From: an uncultured Verrucomicrobia subdivision 3 bacterium
GTDB taxonomy: Bacteria; Verrucomicrobiota; Verrucomicrobiae; Limisphaerales; UBA11358
Direction: 5' to 3'
Length of the DNA: 53,344 nt
Assembly: GCA_903847285.1 (NCBI GenBank)
Contig: CAINDH010000195.1
Coordinates: forward strand, 1-53,344
Shown: positions 26,911 through 37,800 of the stretch, piece by piece
Layout of the letters: each line of letters starts with the position of its first letter
Numbering within the stretch: the stretch's first letter is position 1
Translations under genes and position numbers: made by a program
The notes under the pieces: model-generated
Told to the model about the DNA's origin: nothing
The model's input: the letters and a program-made list of their open reading frames with translations, nothing else
Database searches by the model: none

Positions 26911-27746
26911 TGAATCATTCTGTCGCAAAAAAAGAATCTGTCCTGCTTTGGTCCGGCTGCACGGACATCGGCAAGGTGCGGAAAAATAATGAAGACGCGT
27001 TTCTCGGCCTGATGTTCGACGCGCAGGAAATGCACCGGCTAGGAAAAATTGGCGAGGCGGCGCTGGCGAAAAATGATTTTGCCTTCGCCGTGTGCGATGG
27101 CATGGGCGGCGCGCAGGCGGGTGAATTCGCCAGCCGCATCGCCGTGGAAAAAATTGCCACACTTCTGCCGCGCGCATTCCGCCATTCCACGAACGGGTTG
27201 GACGCGGAAGTTTCGGAGGCGCTCACGGAATTGTTCCGGCAGGTTAACCGCGCCTTGGTTTATGTCGGCGGCAGTTACGAAGAGACAGAAGGGATGCAGA
27301 CGACCATGAGCCTGGGCTGGTTCACGCCGGGCTGGATGTTTTTCGGCCATATTGGCGATAGCCGGATTTATCACCTGCCACGTGGTGCGGCTGAGCTCAC
27401 ACAGGTCACGCAGGATGATACTTACGTCGGATGGCTGCTACGCCACGGAGAAATTAACGAATATCAAGCTCGCACGCATCCGCGCCGCAACGTGTTGCAA
27501 CGCGCACTCGGCGGAGCAAATCAATTCGTAGACCCGCAGGTTGGCGCAGTGGCATGCGCATCCGGCGACATTTTTCTGCTCTGCACGGATGGACTGACGG
27601 AAGGATTATTTGACCACACTATCGTGGAAATTCTCCGGCAGGATGTCGCCGCCACTGGCAGTAGCCCAGCCAGCGTGCTGGTCGAAGCCTCAGTAAACAA
27701 TTCAGGCCGCGACAATACCACGGCGTTGGTGGTGCAGGTGGCTTAA
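26910..27746 (+). CDS. PP2C-family serine/threonine phosphatase
   Basis: A 278-residue metal-dependent protein phosphatase of the PPM type. Motifs in order: SGCTDIGKVRKNNEDAF (metal Asp), AVCDGMGGAQAGEFAS, IGDSRIYHL, LLCTDGLTEG and SGRDNTTALVV. All five metal-binding positions look intact. It has no membrane or sensor domain. It overlaps the kinase-like gene by one base and follows the STAS gene, so it is a good candidate to dephosphorylate the STAS protein or the kinase's other substrates. Confidence 0.92.
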   Translation: MNHSVAKKESVLLWSGCTDIGKVRKNNEDAFLGLMFDAQEMHRLGKIGEAALAKNDFAFAVCDGMGGAQAGEFASRIAVEKIATLLPRAFRHSTNGLDAEVSEALTELFRQVNRALVYVGGSYEETEGMQTTMSLGWFTPGWMFFGHIGDSRIYHLPRGAAELTQVTQDDTYVGWLLRHGEINEYQARTHPRRNVLQRALGGANQFVDPQVGAVACASGDIFLLCTDGLTEGLFDHTIVEILRQDVAATGSSPASVLVEASVNNSGRDNTTALVVQVA

Positions 27747-27831
27747 CCTCAAAGCGGCTCGTCGGCCAACCACCACATTTCTTTTCAGAAGAAAATATAT
27801 AATCCGGCTCTCTGCCGAAGGCCGCTACGTT

Positions 27832-27872
27832 CATAAAAATAAAAACGGCGGACAACTCACGTTGCCCGCCGT
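27832..27872 (-). terminator. Intrinsic terminator of glnK-amtB
   Basis: A strong hairpin: outer stem ACGGCGG / CCGCCGT (7 bp), one bulged base on each side, and inner stem CAAC / GTTG around TCAC. Read on the minus strand it is followed by TTTTTATTTTTATG, a classic U-tract. It lies 22 bases after the amtB stop. Confidence 0.85.
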
Positions 27873-27894
27873 CCGTAATTCCCCACTTAATTTT

Positions 27895-29409
27895 TTAGCT
27901 ATGGTAACCGACTTCGCCGTGTTCGGTTTCGTCCAGACCCGTCATTTCGGATTCTTCACCCGGACGCAGGCCGAGCAGGAGTTTCACGATGAAGGCAATA
28001 ATCGCAGTGCCGACCACCGCGAGGGCAATGGTGATGCCAACCGCTTTCAACTGCTCCATCACGAGCGGTTGTGTGCAGGTGTCTTTGACGTAGTCTTTGA
28101 GGTTAGTGGCCAAGTTGGCGTTCGCCGAGTTGCGCGCCAGCATACCCGTCATGATCGCACCGAGCGTGCCGCCGATAGCGTGAACGCCGAAGGTGTCGAG
28201 CGCGTCGTCATAACCAAACCAGCTCTTGACCTTGTAGCAGAAGAAGAACGGGATGATGCCCGCCGCAACGCCGATGGCTATGGAACCAGCCGGAGTCACG
28301 AAACCGCAAGCGGGCGTGATGACCACCAGACCAGCAACCGCACCTGAGCAGAAACCGAGGATGCTCGGCTTTCCGCGCACGATCCATTCAAGCATAGGCC
28401 AAACGAAGGACGCAACGGCCGTGGCAATTGTCGTGGTGGTGAATGCATTAGCTGCCACACCGTCCGCCGCGCACGCACTGCCTGCGTTGAAACCATACCA
28501 GCCCACCCAAAGCATAGCGGTGCCGATGAAGCACATCACCATGCTGTGCGGCGGCATGGATTCTTTGCCGAAGCCAAGGCGTTTGCCGAGAATGATACAG
28601 AGCACGAGCGCGGACCAACCGGAACTCATGTGCACGACCGTGCCACCGGCAAAATCAATCGCGTGAATTTTCGCACCAGCGTTCCAGACGCCGTTCATGC
28701 AACCGTTGATACCCCAGACCATGTGCGCAAGCGGAAAGTAAACGACGAACATCCACAGACCGACAAACAAGAGAATGGCCGAGAACTTCATACGTTCCGC
28801 AATGGAGCCGAGGATCAGCGCGGGCGTGATGATGGCGAACATCAGCTGGAACATCGAAAACACATTTTGCGAGACCCAGTAGGCATAATTTGTGTTCGTG
28901 GCGGAGGTCACGCCTTCCAGCATCTTAAATTTCAGATTGCCGAGCACGCCACTGATGATGTCAGTGCCGTCAGCGAAAATGAAACTGTAGCCGCAGACCA
29001 CCCAGAGAATCGTCACCAGACCGGTGATGCCGAAACATTGGGCGACGACGGACAGGATGTTTTTCTTACGCACCAAGCCGCCGTAGAACAGCGCGAGGCC
29101 GGGCAGCGTCATAAACAAGACCAACGCAGTGCTGGTCATCATCCACGCATTATGTCCCGGGCCGGCCACGCCGACGGTGGTTGGTGAAGCGACAGTGAAC
29201 GCACCGTTCGTGTCCTTGGTGAGCGAAGCGGTGGGGTCGCCATTACCGATGTAGGCTTCGAGCGCAGCGATACGCTGGTCGAGCGAGGCGGCGGGCAACG
29301 CCGGAGCCGCGGGTGCAGCCGGAGCGGCATTCGTGTCTTCCGCACGCAGCGAAGCAGTGCTGATAAACGCAGCCGCAACAAGAGCGAGAGTTAGAAATAA
29401 TTTTTTCAT
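27895..29409 (-). CDS. amtB: Ammonium transporter
   Basis: A 504-residue ammonium channel of the Amt/Rh family. A cleavable signal peptide (MKKLFLTLALVAAAFISTAS) and an Ala/Pro-rich extracellular segment precede eleven membrane helices, starting at NAWMMTSTALVLFMTLPGLA. Family motifs include the twin-histidine region around DTFGVHAIGGTLGAI. It is the second gene after glnK, 32 bases downstream, the standard arrangement in which the PII protein blocks the channel when nitrogen is plentiful. Confidence 0.95.
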   Translation of the reverse strand: MKKLFLTLALVAAAFISTASLRAEDTNAAPAAPAAPALPAASLDQRIAALEAYIGNGDPTASLTKDTNGAFTVASPTTVGVAGPGHNAWMMTSTALVLFMTLPGLALFYGGLVRKKNILSVVAQCFGITGLVTILWVVCGYSFIFADGTDIISGVLGNLKFKMLEGVTSATNTNYAYWVSQNVFSMFQLMFAIITPALILGSIAERMKFSAILLFVGLWMFVVYFPLAHMVWGINGCMNGVWNAGAKIHAIDFAGGTVVHMSSGWSALVLCIILGKRLGFGKESMPPHSMVMCFIGTAMLWVGWYGFNAGSACAADGVAANAFTTTTIATAVASFVWPMLEWIVRGKPSILGFCSGAVAGLVVITPACGFVTPAGSIAIGVAAGIIPFFFCYKVKSWFGYDDALDTFGVHAIGGTLGAIMTGMLARNSANANLATNLKDYVKDTCTQPLVMEQLKAVGITIALAVVGTAIIAFIVKLLLGLRPGEESEMTGLDETEHGEVGYHS

Positions 29410-29441
29410 TTTAGTTTCGAGTGTGGTTCAGGTTGGTTTGG

Positions 29442-29903
<462 letters not shown>

Positions 29904-29906
29904 TTA

Positions 29907-29921
29907 GCAACGCCGATGCCA
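29907..29921 (-). promoter_or_regulatory. Sigma-54 promoter upstream of glnK-amtB
   Basis: On the minus strand the sequence reads TGGCAT-CGGCG-TTGC followed by T, an almost perfect match to the sigma-54 consensus TGGCAC-N5-TTGC(T) with correct 5-bp spacing. Transcription would start around 29895, leaving a 5' leader of roughly 115 bases before the glnK start. The 344-base gene-free stretch 29781-30124 holds this and presumably enhancer sites, which I could not identify. Confidence 0.8.
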
Positions 29922-30124
29922 GTCGTGAAACTGTTTTTCGAAGCCATGAAAACCGCCTGATTTTACAATGCTTTTTCAACCGGTAGATTTTTTTGAGCAG
30001 CTTATAGCGAGGACTAATGTGCGGCTTTTTATCCACGCGCCAAAAAAAGCACCAGCCGTATGTGCTGCCCGGTGCAGACGAAAACTTGTTGTCCGGCGGG
30101 GAGATTGATAGTCTTTGTGCGGTG

Positions 30125-30199
30125 GGGCGCTTGGCGCAGTGGTAGCGCTGCTCCTTTACACGGAGAAGGTCGGGGGTTCGAATCCCTCAGTGCCCACCA
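30125..30199 (+). tRNA. tRNA-Val (anticodon TAC)
   Basis: A 75-nt cloverleaf: acceptor stem GGGCGCT / AGTGCCC (one G-T pair), D arm GCGCAGTGGTAGCGC, anticodon loop TTTACAC (TAC, valine), T arm with GGTTCGAATCC. CCA is encoded. The outermost pair of the anticodon stem is mismatched. Confidence 0.96.
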
Positions 30200-30256
30200 T
30201 TCTTCCAATCACTTTTAACTTTCACCACCCCACATTTGCCGATTCAATTTGCGCCC

Positions 30257-32260
30257 ATGTCGCACGATTATGTCCTCAAACCGTTCACGCCAGATATTCG
30301 GCTGAACATTGACTATCCGCGCGAACTCAATGAACAGCAGTTCGCCGCCGTCACGGCGCCGCCCGGTCCGGCGCTGGTGATCGCCGGCGCTGGCTCCGGC
30401 AAGACGCGCACACTCACTTACCGCGTCGCGTTTCTTTTGGAACAGGGAATTCCAGCGGATAGGATTCTGTTGCTCACCTTCACCAACAAAGCCGCGCAGG
30501 AAATGATGCGGCGCGTGTCGGATTTGCTCGGCCATGAATTGCGTTCGCTCTGGGGTGGGACGTTTCACAGTATCGGTGCGCGGATTTTACGGCTGCACGC
30601 CGATGCGCTGGGCTATCAGAAAGACTTCACGATTCTGGACCGTGATGATGCGAAGGATTTGATCAAAGCCTGCCTGCTCGACGCGAAGATTGATACTAAG
30701 GATAAACATTTCCCCAAGCCCGACGTGTTGAATGAAATTTTTTCACTCGCGGCGAACACGCATCAGAGCATCGCGGAGCTAGTCGAGGGCAAGTTCAGTT
30801 ACTTTGACGACTACGCGGAACAGATCGCCGACCAACATAAGCGTTACCTCGCCCGCAAGCGCGCCACCAACGGGATGGATTTCGACGACCTACTAGCGCT
30901 CTGGCTCGAGCTGCTGCAGGAACATGCTGATGTGCGCGAACATTATCAGCGACGCTTCCAGTTCATTCTCGTGGACGAGTATCAGGACACGAACAAGCTG
31001 CAAGGCGATCTGATCGACTTGCTCGCCGCGCGACACAAGAACGTGATGGTCGTGGGCGATGATGCACAAAGCATCTATGCCTGGCGCGGCGCGAACTTCG
31101 CGAACATCCTTGATTTTCCGAAACGCTATCCCGGAGCAGAAGTCTTCAAGATTGAAACCAATTATCGCAGCACGCCGGAAATTCTCAATGTCGCGAACGC
31201 CGCCATAGCCGCGAACATAAACCAGTTCGCCAAGGAACTTGCACCAGCGCGTAAGTCCGGTGTAAAACCCGCCATCGTCCAATGCCAGGACGCCAGCCAG
31301 CAATCTGCCTTCATTTCCCAACGCTGTTTGGAATTGCGCGATGAAGGCACGAGCTTGAACCAAATTTGCGTCCTGTATCGCTCGCACTTTCACGCGCTGG
31401 AATTGCAGTTGGAACTCACACGCCGTCAGATTCCTTTCTCCATCACGAGCGGTCTACGCTTCTTCGAGCAGGCTCACATCAAAGACGCGACGGCATTTCT
31501 GAAATTCGTCGCAAACCCCAAGGACGAAGTTTCCTTCAAGCGGCTCGTGCTTTTGTTGCCCGGCATCGGCGTAAGGGGTGCGGAAAAACTTTTTCAAGCT
31601 TTCCGGTCGAAAATGGAAGATGGCGGATTGAAAATTGAAACCAAACTTGCCACCGCGTTGCAAACCTGCACCAAAGCCGTGCCGAAGAAAGCCCTGGTGC
31701 CATGGACACAATTCCTCACGACGATTTCACAACTCGAAGATGAATCCACCCGCCGTAACGCTGCCAAGATGCTACGCCTCGTCATGGACGCAGGCTATGA
31801 CGATTACCTGAAGGAGACTTACGATAACTACGAACGCCGCCTCGAAGAAATCCAGCAGCTCGCAGAGTTCGCCTTTCAATTTGGCACTGTGGAAGAATTT
31901 CTCACACAGCTCGCCCTGCTGACCAATGTCGAAGCCGAGGTCGACCCCGCCGACGATTCTGAAAAAATAAAGCTCTCCACCATCCATCAGGCCAAGGGAC
32001 TGGAGTTCGACATCGTGTTTGTCATCATGCTGTGTGACGGCCTGTTTCCATCCAAGCGCTCCACTGACAGCACCGATGGCGAGGAAGAAGAACGTCGCCT
32101 GTTCTACGTCTCCGTCACGCGCGCGAAGAATGAATTATATCTCTGTTACCCAAACATCCGTGGCGGTTTTGGCGCGAGCGGCATGGACACCTACCAATCC
32201 CCTTCCCGCTTCCTCGCGGAAATTCCCGAAGCGCTGGTGAACAAGTGGAATTTAAGGTAA
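30257..32260 (+). CDS. UvrD/Rep/PcrA-type DNA helicase
   Basis: A 667-residue superfamily 1A 3'-5' DNA helicase of the PcrA/UvrD/Rep group. Motifs run in order: Q motif LNEQQFAAVTAPPGPALV, Walker A AGAGSGKTRT, motif Ia TFTNKAAQEM, Walker B VDEYQDTN, motif III GDDAQSIYAWRGA, motif IV ETNYRST, motif V TIHQAKGLEFDIVFV and motif VI RRLFYVSVTRAK. It is shorter than PcrA/UvrD (about 720-730 aa) and lacks a long C-terminal tail. Roles would be repair or replication restart. ATG 30257 is 58 bases after tRNA-Val. Confidence 0.92.
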   Translation: MSHDYVLKPFTPDIRLNIDYPRELNEQQFAAVTAPPGPALVIAGAGSGKTRTLTYRVAFLLEQGIPADRILLLTFTNKAAQEMMRRVSDLLGHELRSLWGGTFHSIGARILRLHADALGYQKDFTILDRDDAKDLIKACLLDAKIDTKDKHFPKPDVLNEIFSLAANTHQSIAELVEGKFSYFDDYAEQIADQHKRYLARKRATNGMDFDDLLALWLELLQEHADVREHYQRRFQFILVDEYQDTNKLQGDLIDLLAARHKNVMVVGDDAQSIYAWRGANFANILDFPKRYPGAEVFKIETNYRSTPEILNVANAAIAANINQFAKELAPARKSGVKPAIVQCQDASQQSAFISQRCLELRDEGTSLNQICVLYRSHFHALELQLELTRRQIPFSITSGLRFFEQAHIKDATAFLKFVANPKDEVSFKRLVLLLPGIGVRGAEKLFQAFRSKMEDGGLKIETKLATALQTCTKAVPKKALVPWTQFLTTISQLEDESTRRNAAKMLRLVMDAGYDDYLKETYDNYERRLEEIQQLAEFAFQFGTVEEFLTQLALLTNVEAEVDPADDSEKIKLSTIHQAKGLEFDIVFVIMLCDGLFPSKRSTDSTDGEEEERRLFYVSVTRAKNELYLCYPNIRGGFGASGMDTYQSPSRFLAEIPEALVNKWNLR

Positions 32261-32280
32261 TTCTCCTGCGGGGGAAATGG

Positions 32281-33321
32281 TCAGGCAATCTTCCGCAGCT
32301 TGGTGACGCGACCAACTTCAACCCACTCCACCACGAAGATATTTCCGTCGTGGTCAAAATACGCGCTGTGCGGCGCGACGAATTTGCCGGGGGTGAAATG
32401 GTCGCGCGTTTGTTCGCGGATGCTCTTGTAGGATCCTCCGTCGCCAAGCTGCGCCACCATTTTATTATTTTTATCGAAGAGCGTGACGCGGGAATCCAAA
32501 TCGGGAATCACCATCAATTCGCCGCGCGTGTGGAAGTGGCAAGGCGAACGCAGTTCATTCGTAACAAAATTTATGTGCTGACCGTCGAGCGTGAAGTTTT
32601 GCAAGCGACGATTGCTGCGGTCGGCGACGACCAGCACGGGCTGCACGCCACGCGTATCCACCATCAGGCCGTGCGGGCAATCTGTCTGCCCCGCCGCTTT
32701 GCCTTTGCCCCCGAAACTGCGGATGTATTTCGCGGCGTGATCGTATTGGTGGATAAAACTTTTCCCGTAGCCGTCGGCCACATAGAAATCCCCGTTCGCC
32801 GCGATGGCGATGTTCGTGGGGTTGAATTCGCCCGGCATCGAATAACCGTTGCATTGTTCCGGCGCCCACTTGCGCCACAGTTCTTTTCCATCCAGCGTCG
32901 TCTTGGCGAACAAATGTCGCTTGGGATCGCATAGGTAGAAAAATTCCTCATTGCCTTCTTTGCTCAAATGCAAGCCGTGCGCGCCGCCTTTGTATTGTTT
33001 GCCCCACGAGCGGATGAATTTTCCGTCCGCGTCAAACACCACCACGGCATCATCAATCGTCGCACCCTTGCCGACGGTGTGCTTGATGTGTATGTGGCCT
33101 TGCGCGTCCACCGCCACGCCGTGGGTGTTCCCATAAGCGTGACCGGCAGGCAGCTCGCCCCAGTCGTGGATGACTTCGTATTGGTGCTCGCCTTCACCGA
33201 CGACCGGCAGGCGCGTGCCCGTCTTGTCCTGCGCGATGACATATGGCGCCGCAGTGAATGCCGCGGCAGCAATGCCGGTGCGCTTTAGAAAATTTCTACG
33301 GGAAAGACTTTTTATGATCAT
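32281..33321 (-). CDS. Tat-exported NHL beta-propeller protein
   Basis: A 346-residue exported protein. The N-terminus has a twin-arginine signal (KSLSRRNFLKRTGIAAAAF) cleaved near YVIAQ. The mature part is a six-bladed NHL-type propeller with repeats such as GVAVDAQGHIHIKHT, NIAIAANGDFYVADGYGKS and VAPHSAYFDHDGNIFVVEW. Related periplasmic proteins include peptidylglycine-lyase-like and carbohydrate-binding propellers. It is third in a minus-strand run after the cytochrome/LamG protein and the DUF1501 protein, 30 bases after the latter's stop. Confidence 0.85.
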   Translation of the reverse strand: MIIKSLSRRNFLKRTGIAAAAFTAAPYVIAQDKTGTRLPVVGEGEHQYEVIHDWGELPAGHAYGNTHGVAVDAQGHIHIKHTVGKGATIDDAVVVFDADGKFIRSWGKQYKGGAHGLHLSKEGNEEFFYLCDPKRHLFAKTTLDGKELWRKWAPEQCNGYSMPGEFNPTNIAIAANGDFYVADGYGKSFIHQYDHAAKYIRSFGGKGKAAGQTDCPHGLMVDTRGVQPVLVVADRSNRRLQNFTLDGQHINFVTNELRSPCHFHTRGELMVIPDLDSRVTLFDKNNKMVAQLGDGGSYKSIREQTRDHFTPGKFVAPHSAYFDHDGNIFVVEWVEVGRVTKLRKIA

Positions 33322-33351
33322 GAGATTTCGTGTGGTTTGAAAAGTTTTGTT

Positions 33352-34848
33352 TTACGCGATCAATTGGTCAATCACGTTCGCCGGAACGACACCGGTGAGA
33401 CGCTGGTCGAGTCCTTGGAAACGGTAGGTCATTTTCAAGTGGTCGTAGCCCAGTAGTTTTAACGCCGTCGCGTGAAAATCGTGAACGTGCACAGGGTCTT
33501 TGATGATATTATAGCAATAATCATCCGTCTCGCCGTGAACTAGTCCCGGCTTGGAACCGCCGCCGGCCATCCACATGGTGTAGCAGCGCGGATGGTGGTC
33601 GCGTCCGTAATTGTCCTTCGTCAACTGGCCTTGGGAATAAATCGTTCGGCCAAATTCTCCGCCCCAGACCACCAGCGTGTCCTCCAACATCCCGCGTGAT
33701 TTCAGATCTTGAATCAAACCATAGCAGGCCTGATCCACGTCTTTGCATTGCATCGGCAAGCGGCCACTGACGTTCGAGTGCGTGTCCCAGTTGTTGTGGT
33801 AAATCTGCACGAAGCGCACGCCGCGTTCAATCAACCGACGCGCGAGCAACGCCGTGTTCGCAAAGGTGCCCGGCTTTTTCGCGTCGTCGCCGTAAAGCGC
33901 GTAGGTCGCTGCTGTTTCGCCCGAGAGGTCGGCAAGTTCAGGCACGCTCGATTGCATGCGGAATGCCAGTTCGTATTGCTTGATGCGCGTATGAGTTTCA
34001 GGATCGCCCACGGTGCGAAAATTGATTTCGTTCAGCGCCTTCAATCCGTCGAGTGTTTTGCGACGAACTGCGGCGTCCACGCCATCGGGGTTGTTGATGA
34101 ATAATATCGGGTCACCCGCCGTCCGTAGTGAAACGCCCGCGTGTTCCCCCGGCAAATACCCCGCCGACCACAAACGCGCACCAACCGCTTGCAATTGTTC
34201 GGTGTTGGTGGACTTCGCCATGAGCACGACGAATGTTGGCAGATTTTCGTTCATCGAACCGAGGCCGTAGGAAACCCATGAGCCGAGACACGGTTTGCCG
34301 GTGTTCTGATTGCCGGTCTGCATGAAGGTGATCGCCGGTTCGTGATTGATCGCGTCCGTGTTCATCGAGCGGATGAAGCACAGATCGTCCACCATCTTCG
34401 CCGTCCACGGCAGCAGTTCAGAAACCCACATCCCGCTTTTGCCGTATTGCGCAAACTTGTATTTCGTCGGCGCGACGGGCAAACGTTTTTGCCCGCTCGT
34501 CATCGTCGTGATGCGCTGCCCCTTGCGAATGGAGTCGGGCAAATCCTTATCAAACTGCGCGGTGAGATTCGGCTTGTAGTCGAACAAATCCATCTGCGGC
34601 GGGCCGCCGACCATGTGCAGATAAATCACACGCTTGGCCTTCGGCGGAAAATTCAAGCCGATGGTGTTCAGCATTTTTTGCGCGTCGTTCGCAGCGGCGG
34701 CTTTCTTGTCGTCGGCAAAAAGGAGATTCGGCGCAAGTGACGCCAATGCCGCCGTGCCGAGCAAACTAGCGCCGCGCTTGAAAAACTGACGGCGCGTCTC
34801 GTAGCGGACATAGTCCTGCAACAGCGGATGCGGATTGAATTGGCTCAT
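33352..34848 (-). CDS. Tat-exported DUF1501 protein
   Basis: A 498-residue DUF1501 protein, a sulfatase/alkaline-phosphatase-fold family common in Planctomycetes and Verrucomicrobia. Tat signal: YETRRQFFKRGASLLGTAAL. Family text includes VIYLHMVGGPPQMDLFDYKP, VSELLPWTAKMVDDLCFIRS and EDTLVVWGGEFGRTI. Enzymatic activity is unproven for the family. Its start is three bases after the stop of the DUF1549/DUF1553 cytochrome gene, the standard pairing for these two families. Confidence 0.93.
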   Translation of the reverse strand: MSQFNPHPLLQDYVRYETRRQFFKRGASLLGTAALASLAPNLLFADDKKAAAANDAQKMLNTIGLNFPPKAKRVIYLHMVGGPPQMDLFDYKPNLTAQFDKDLPDSIRKGQRITTMTSGQKRLPVAPTKYKFAQYGKSGMWVSELLPWTAKMVDDLCFIRSMNTDAINHEPAITFMQTGNQNTGKPCLGSWVSYGLGSMNENLPTFVVLMAKSTNTEQLQAVGARLWSAGYLPGEHAGVSLRTAGDPILFINNPDGVDAAVRRKTLDGLKALNEINFRTVGDPETHTRIKQYELAFRMQSSVPELADLSGETAATYALYGDDAKKPGTFANTALLARRLIERGVRFVQIYHNNWDTHSNVSGRLPMQCKDVDQACYGLIQDLKSRGMLEDTLVVWGGEFGRTIYSQGQLTKDNYGRDHHPRCYTMWMAGGGSKPGLVHGETDDYCYNIIKDPVHVHDFHATALKLLGYDHLKMTYRFQGLDQRLTGVVPANVIDQLIA

Positions 34849-34851
34849 AAA

Positions 34852-37800
34852 TTATTTGTTCAAGACTTCATCCAAATTCATCAGTTCATTTACCACCATG
34901 GTGTAGGCTGCGAGTTTTGTCGGCTCAATTTTTGCATCTGGCTTCGTTTCTCCAACCGCCAGCAACTCGCTAGCTTCTTTTGGTTTGGCTTGGTAGTGCG
35001 CGATCAAATCATCCGCGTTTGCTGAAATGATTTTCCGTTCATCATTGGTCAACGGCCTTGCCAGCAGTCGTTCCGCAATGAAGTCAAATACGTCTTTTTT
35101 GTTCTGCAACGCATTCTGCGCCAAAATCCGCGCGGCCTCGACGAACTGCGGATCATTCAGGGTCACTAATGCTTGCAGCGGCGTGTCCGTTCGCTCACGG
35201 CGGACGGTGCAAACTTCACGCGATGGAGCATTGAAAATTTCCAACGAAGCCGGCGCGGCCTGGCGCTTCCAAAATGTATAGACGCTGCGACGATATAAAT
35301 TATCGCCGTGATCCTGAACATAATTGCGCGTGTCACCGCCTGGCATCCCGACTTTGTCCCAAATTCCCGGCGGCTGATATGGGCGCGTGCTCGGCCCGCC
35401 GATTTTGTTGACGAGCAGTCCGCTCGCGGCCAGTGCGTAGTCACGGATCATTTCTGCGTCCATTCGGAAGCGCGGCCCACGCGCGAGCAAACGATTTTCG
35501 GGATCGCGTTCAATTTTCTCCGCAGAACAAACCGCCGACTGCCTATATGTCGCCGACATTACCATCAATTTGAAAATCCGTTTCACGTCCCAGCCGTGCT
35601 CACGGAAATCTACCGCCAACCAGTCGAGCAATTCCGGGTGCGCCGGTTGTTCGCCCGCCACGCCGAAGTCACCGGCGGTTTTTACCAGACCCGTGCCGAA
35701 CAATTCTTGCCAGTAGCGATTCACCGTCACGCGCGCCGTGAGCGGGTTTTCAGGACGCAACAGCCATTGCGCAAAACCCAGCCGGTTGTGCGGCGCGGTG
35801 GCGGGCAGAGATGGCAGAAATCCGGGCGTAATCGCGTCCACTTTGTCGCGCCGCTGATCATAAGCGCCACGAAATAAAACATGCGCCTCCGGCGCGTTCG
35901 TGCGTTCGTTCATCACATACGCCACCGTGCCGCGCTGGCGGATTTCCATTTGCTCTTTGTTCAAGCCGTCGCGTGCTGCAATCAGACCGCGATACACGCG
36001 GTCGGTTTGGTTAATCCAAAGTGAAAACAATTCCTCTGTCTCGTTGGTTGAGCGTTGCGGCTTATGCGAGAGCCATTGCAAACGCGGCAAATTCATCAGC
36101 TCCTTAACTTCGTTCGGAGACAGCACTCGGGAAAATATTTTCAAATCCTGCAACCCTGCGTGCGCCAGCACCGAGCCGGTTTCGCGCTGGCCGAGCTTGA
36201 ACGGAACCGTCTTGAGCGTGGAGGCGTTGAGTGTGTTATTCGGCATCTCCACTTCTTGCATCGCGCCGTTGACATAAACTTTTACGCCACCAGCTTTGGA
36301 ACTGCCGTTGTAAGTCACGGCCACAAAATTCCAGCGATCTTTGGGTAGTTCCATTTTGGCGGAAACTTTTAACGCGTTCGTGGGATAATCACTGATCAAA
36401 TGAAACGCGGGCTTGCCGCCTTCGACAAACAAATCCCAGCCGCGCAATTTTCCGGCGCGATCATCCATGCGCGCGAACAGCGCGCCGTTCTTATCTTCAC
36501 CGAGGCGCACCCAAGTCGTGAAACTAAACATGTTCGTGCGCTCAAAATTTCCCACATCCGCGAACGCGGGCGCGGTTGATTTACCCGTCGTATAGGCCAG
36601 CGTCGCCACCACGCCGCTCTGCCAATTTGTGTTTTCACCAATGTCCACAGCCTGATTTGTGCCGGCAAACTCAAAATGTATCTGCGTTCCCGTGCCCTCG
36701 TCCAGCGGCGCGGCAAACACCAACTTCTCCGCCGTGGGCTGTGCCGAGATGCCCGCGTGATACGGTTGTTGGAGCCAATTGTTGAAATCGACGCGCGCCA
36801 CAATTTTTCGCTCCGAAATTTTGTGTTCGGCGGCGGGAATATCATCGCCGAGTTTTTGCCAGCGCGCGACGTCTTCCGGTTTCGGAATGACCATTACCGG
36901 CGGTGTGTCCTTGATGTTTCCATCCATCGCCTTCTGCGTGGTGTTGTTGAAAAAAGCCGACAGCGAATAAAAATCTTTCTGCGTGAGCGGATCATATTTG
37001 TGGTCGTGGCAGACCGCGCAGCCGACCGTAAGTCCGAGCCACGTCTGGCCCGTCGTCTCCGTGCGGTCGCGCGTATAGTTCACAAACACTTCTTCGTCAA
37101 TTGAGCCGCCCTCGTTTGAGGTGGCGTGGCAACGATTAAAGCCGCTGCCGATTTTTTGGTCGCGCGTTGCGTCCGGCAGCAGGTCGCCGGCAAGATTTTC
37201 AATCGTGAACTGGTCGAATGCCATATTCGCGTTAAAGGCATTGATGACCCAGTCGCGATACGTCCACATCTCGCGGTAATTATCGTAATGAATCCCGTGC
37301 GTATCGCCGTAACGCGCCGCATCGAGCCAGTAACGCGCGCGATGTTCGCCCCATTGCGGTGATGCCAGTAGCCGATCCACCAATTTTTCGTAGGCATCCG
37401 GCCACTTGTCTTTCACGAACAGTTCAACCTGTGCGGGGGACGGCGGCAACCCCGTCAAATCTAAAGTGACACGGCGAATCAACGTGCGTTTACCCGCTTC
37501 CGAATTTGGTTTTAATTTTTCTGATTCAAGCCGCGCGAGAATAAAATTATCCACCGGATTTTTCACCCACTTGGAATTTTTCACAACGGGCACCGGCGCT
37601 TTCACCGGCGAAACGAACGCCCAGTGCGGTTCGTATTTTGCGCCGGACGCAATCCATTTCTTCAGTAACTCCTTCTGCCATGGTTTCAAGACCTTGTTGA
37701 TTTTTTCCGGCGGCATCTGGTCATCGTCTGTTGCCAGAATCCGGCGGATCATTTCACTTTTATCCGGCTGACCAGGAACAATTGCTACCGCGCCGTCTTC

